This document shows positions 4,503-6,671 of a stretch of DNA of 6,671 nucleotides, in pieces. The DNA is from Flammeovirgaceae bacterium (GTDB taxonomy: Bacteria; Bacteroidota; Bacteroidia; Cytophagales; MED-G16). The position numbers were made by a program, and so were the translations under genes. The notes under the pieces were generated by a model. That model searched no databases and was not told the origin of the DNA. It saw only the letters and a program-made list of their open reading frames with translations. Location of the stretch: contig NZUF01000025.1 in the NCBI GenBank assembly GCA_002696995.1, positions 48,569-55,239 of the forward strand, written 5' to 3'. Each line of letters opens with the position of its first letter. The first letter of the stretch is position 1.

Positions 4503-6119
4503 GTGGAAAAATATGTTGTATCAGCTAGAAAATATAGACCCGTAAAATTTGAGGATGTTGTTGGACAAAATCATGTTACCACAACTCTACAAAATGCAGT
4601 AAAAAATGAAAAAGTTGCTCAATCTTTACTTTTCTGTGGTCCAAGGGGAGTAGGAAAAACAACATGTGCAAGAATTCTAGCTAATGAGATTAATGGGTTT
4701 GACATTGATAATCCATTGGAAAATAATAATAATCTAAATATATATGAGTTGGATGCTGCATCAAATAATTCTGTTGATGATATAAGAAGTCTAATTGATC
4801 AGGTAAGATATGCCCCTCAAGCTGGAAAGTTTAAAGTTTATATAATTGATGAGGTACACATGCTTTCTAATGCTGCATTTAATGCTTTTCTTAAGACACT
4901 AGAAGAACCTCCTTCATATGCTATTTTTATTTTAGCTACTACAGAAAAAAATAAAGTGATACCTACAATACTTTCAAGATGTCAAATTTATGATTTTAAT
5001 AGAATTGAAATTTCAGATATTAAATCAAAACTTATTGATATTTTAAAAAAAGAAAAAATTGAATACGAAGACGAAGCTTTGCACATAATTGCTCAGAAAG
5101 CAGATGGTGCAATGAGGGATGCTTTATCTACTCTAGACCTTATAAAAACTTTCTCAAAAAACTCTAAAATATCTTTAGAAGACGTAACCAAAAATTTAAA
5201 TATTCTTGATAATGATTACTTTTTTAAGATCACTGATCTTTTGTATGAATCAAATATTACAGACACACTTCTTATCCATAATGATATTATTTTAAAAGGC
5301 TTTGAAAGCTTCAACTTATTAAATGGGTTATCAAATCACTTTAGAAATTTATTGCTATCTCAAAATGAAAAATTAGTTGAGATAATGGAAGTATCTGAGA
5401 CAGATAAAGTAAAATACCTTGAACAAGCAAAAAAAATCAATATACAGTTTATTGAAGAAGGAATTGAAATTTTAAATCAGTTTGAGATAAATTATAAATT
5501 ATCGAGTAATCATAAAATTCATACTGAGATAGGATTAATAAAATTATGTTCATTAAATAAAAAAAAAACATTAGTTCAGGAGAATAAATCAGAAGTACCC
5601 AAATTAGAAAAAAAGGAAGAAGAGATAAAACAACCAAAAGAAGAAATAGAAAATCCAGAAGTCAAAGAAGATATAAAGGCTAAAGATACACCCAACCTCA
5701 AAAATTTATTTTCTAAAAAAAAAGAACCGGAAGCTAAGGAAACAATAAATATTACATCTGAAAAAATCCATTTTAATCCTGATGAATTCCATAAACTTAT
5801 TGAAGAATTCATTGTATCTATAAAAGAAAAAAAATCAGAAGTTGCAATACTTAAAAAGAAGAAAACAATAGAAAAAACTAATGTCACATTTCATTTAGAA
5901 AACGATTTAGAAGGTTCAATATTTGATAATTTAGAGAATAGATTAAATCGGAAAATTAAAAGTGTATTTATTGAAAATGTGACTATAAAAAAAGATGTAA
6001 CATCAAAAGAAAAAGAAAAAACAATCTATACTAATAAAGATAAGTTTGAATATCTATCTAAGAAAAATAGTAGTTTAAAAGATCTAAAAAATAAATTAGG
6101 TCTTGACTATGATTTTTAA
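4503..6119 (+). CDS. dnaX: DNA polymerase III subunit gamma/tau (clamp-loader ATPase)
   Basis: DnaX is the AAA+ motor subunit that loads the beta clamp and, in its tau form, tethers polymerase cores at the fork. The 538 residues show SARKYRP (7-13), Walker A GPRGVGKT (46-53), Walker B YIIDEVHM (113-120), the arginine-finger SRC motif (158-160) and sensor 2 GAMRDAL (202-208). Collar domain III runs to about 350, then a Lys/Glu-rich linker (about 353-420), and a tau C-terminal domain (about 425-538) ending YTNKDKFEYLSKKN to LGLDYDF. The four-cysteine zinc insert usual between residues 60 and 82 is absent. The start is GTG at 4503: the frame has a stop at 4491 and no ATG between that stop and the conserved N-terminus. 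Ten consecutive A residues (5559-5568) lie exactly at the domain III/linker junction, a possible slippage site for a short form. It diverges from ssrA and is convergent with the oxidoreductase. Confidence 0.96.
   Translation: MEKYVVSARKYRPVKFEDVVGQNHVTTTLQNAVKNEKVAQSLLFCGPRGVGKTTCARILANEINGFDIDNPLENNNNLNIYELDAASNNSVDDIRSLIDQVRYAPQAGKFKVYIIDEVHMLSNAAFNAFLKTLEEPPSYAIFILATTEKNKVIPTILSRCQIYDFNRIEISDIKSKLIDILKKEKIEYEDEALHIIAQKADGAMRDALSTLDLIKTFSKNSKISLEDVTKNLNILDNDYFFKITDLLYESNITDTLLIHNDIILKGFESFNLLNGLSNHFRNLLLSQNEKLVEIMEVSETDKVKYLEQAKKINIQFIEEGIEILNQFEINYKLSSNHKIHTEIGLIKLCSLNKKKTLVQENKSEVPKLEKKEEEIKQPKEEIENPEVKEDIKAKDTPNLKNLFSKKKEPEAKETINITSEKIHFNPDEFHKLIEEFIVSIKEKKSEVAILKKKKTIEKTNVTFHLENDLEGSIFDNLENRLNRKIKSVFIENVTIKKDVTSKEKEKTIYTNKDKFEYLSKKNSSLKDLKNKLGLDYDF
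5559..5568 (+). promoter_or_regulatory. A10 tract in dnaX, candidate programmed slippage site for a gamma-like short form
   Basis: The frame reads AAT AAA AAA AAA ACA, coding Lys 353-355, at the end of the collar domain. One extra A gives KKKNISSGE then TAA (361 residues in total). One missing A gives KKKH then TAG (356 residues). Either product would keep the ATPase and collar domains and lose the linker and tau C-terminus, as gamma does in E. coli and Thermus. Whether slippage happens is inference. Confidence 0.4.
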
Positions 6120-6671
6120 ATTTCCCAACCCTTTCTATAATCTCTTGTTACGAACTTATTAGCATCATCATAATTTGTAATCTTCATTGCATCACCATCC
6201 CATAATAATTTTTTTCTTCCAGGATATGAATTACTAAGACCACTTTTCTTTTCCATGTAACTTCTTATCGCAATATTTCCCATTAATACTGTCTCTGTCA
6301 TTGGACCTGAATAGTCAAAAGATGAAGTCAAAGCTTTATGCTCAGAGCTATTAAACCCTGCTTTACATGCTTGAACCCATTTCGTTTGATGTCCAAATTC
6401 ATTACCCGGCTGATTAGAAGTGTCAAATACAACAGTCTCCTGATCTTTCCTATATAGCTTTGGAGTAAAACCATAAACTCCCGTAGTAATTATCCCCTTA
6501 GACCCAATCATCATAACACCATTTGAGCTACTTTCATCTCCTAATGAATCATTCGCTGGAATTAAATCAGGGTGAGGAGGTCTTATACCACCATCTAACC
6601 ATCTCATCTTAAGAGGAATTTTATTTTTATCAGTAGCAGCAAAATCCAAAGTAACAGAGGAAGATGGAGGA
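6116..6671 (-). CDS. Gfo/Idh/MocA-family oxidoreductase, C-terminal part, runs off the right edge
   Basis: The frame is open from the right edge and stops at TAA (6118-6116), giving about 184 C-terminal residues. The N-terminal Rossmann NAD(P)-binding domain is outside the window. The visible part starts PPSSSVTLDF, then WLDGGIRPPHPD, SNGVMMIGSKGIITTGVYG, a Cys/Gly-containing helix WVQACKAGF, FDYSGPMTETVLMGNIAIRS, and a closing LLWDGDAMKITN to FVTRDYRKGWEI. This order and the W-x-DGG-x-RPP and final YRKGW motifs match the secreted or Tat-type Gfo/Idh/MocA oxidoreductases abundant in Bacteroidota. Such proteins usually act on sugars or polyols; the substrate is unknown. A TTG at 6649 can be read as a start, but conserved sequence continues upstream of it, so it is internal. 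The gene converges on dnaX and overlaps it by 4 bp at the stops. Confidence 0.88.
   Translation of the reverse strand, partial: PPSSSVTLDFAATDKNKIPLKMRWLDGGIRPPHPDLIPANDSLGDESSSNGVMMIGSKGIITTGVYGFTPKLYRKDQETVVFDTSNQPGNEFGHQTKWVQACKAGFNSSEHKALTSSFDYSGPMTETVLMGNIAIRSYMEKKSGLSNSYPGRKKLLWDGDAMKITNYDDANKFVTRDYRKGWEI

Noticed and set aside
5559..5568. The A10 run as a disrupting frameshift that makes dnaX a pseudogene
   Set aside because: The frame continues across it into a well-formed tau C-terminal domain ending in family-typical residues, so the gene is intact.
5449..5887. Two minus-strand open frames opposite dnaX (5449-5637 and 5576-5887)
   Set aside because: They lie wholly inside dnaX and their hydrophobic or Ser/Phe-rich products are the complement of its Lys/Glu-rich linker codons. 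No independent support.
6647..6649. TTG at 6649 as the start of the oxidoreductase
   Set aside because: The frame stays open to the window edge and the residues before it (PPSSSVT) match the family's conserved strand, so the gene begins outside the window.
1..6671. CRISPR arrays, insertion sequences, transposase genes, attachment sites
   Set aside because: No regularly spaced direct repeats, terminal inverted repeats or transposase/integrase motifs were seen. The nearby tmRNA gene, a common integration site, shows no duplicated 3' end within the window.

Overview
This is a strongly AT-rich window with long A and T homopolymers. The most likely source is a member of the Bacteroidota, probably a streamlined, marine-type flavobacterium. 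The evidence is the DnaX subtype (no zinc-binding insert, flavobacterial-style tau C-terminus), a C-terminal piece of a Gfo/Idh/MocA oxidoreductase of the type common in Bacteroidota, no purine-rich Shine-Dalgarno sites before most genes, and a TAnnTTTG-type promoter box before ssrA. The genus cannot be named from this sequence.

Layout. (1) Positions 2-379, minus strand: the N-terminal part of a secreted START-domain protein, running off the left edge. (2) Positions 440-3409, plus strand: a tight four-gene cluster. It encodes a large exported protein with tandem Ig/cadherin-like domains and a helical C-terminus containing a hydrophobic hairpin, a FkbM-type methyltransferase, and two small single-pass membrane proteins that overlap and look like paralogues. 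The gaps are 14 bp, 9 bp and a 20-bp overlap, so these are probably co-transcribed. (3) Positions 3450-4025, plus strand: a lipoprotein with an NTF2/SnoaL-like fold. (4) Positions 4046-4083: a hairpin that probably terminates transcription from both sides. (5) Positions 4085-4449, minus strand: tmRNA (ssrA), with an inferred tag of GERKYEYAMAV. (6) Positions 4503-6119, plus strand: dnaX, diverging from ssrA. (7) Positions 6116-6671, minus strand: the C-terminal part of a Gfo/Idh/MocA oxidoreductase, convergent with dnaX and sharing stop-codon bases with it.

How the genes fit together. ssrA (ribosome rescue) and dnaX (replicative clamp loader) are housekeeping genes and share a short divergent promoter region. 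The least understood part is the 440-3409 cluster. Its products suggest a cell-envelope assembly: an exported adhesin-like protein, two small membrane proteins with matching juxtamembrane helices, and a cytoplasmic methyltransferase. The shared function is inference and no known system is recognised. The best mechanistic observation is a run of ten A residues in dnaX exactly at the domain III/linker junction, with stops close by in both alternative frames. This is the layout expected if slippage makes a short gamma-like form.
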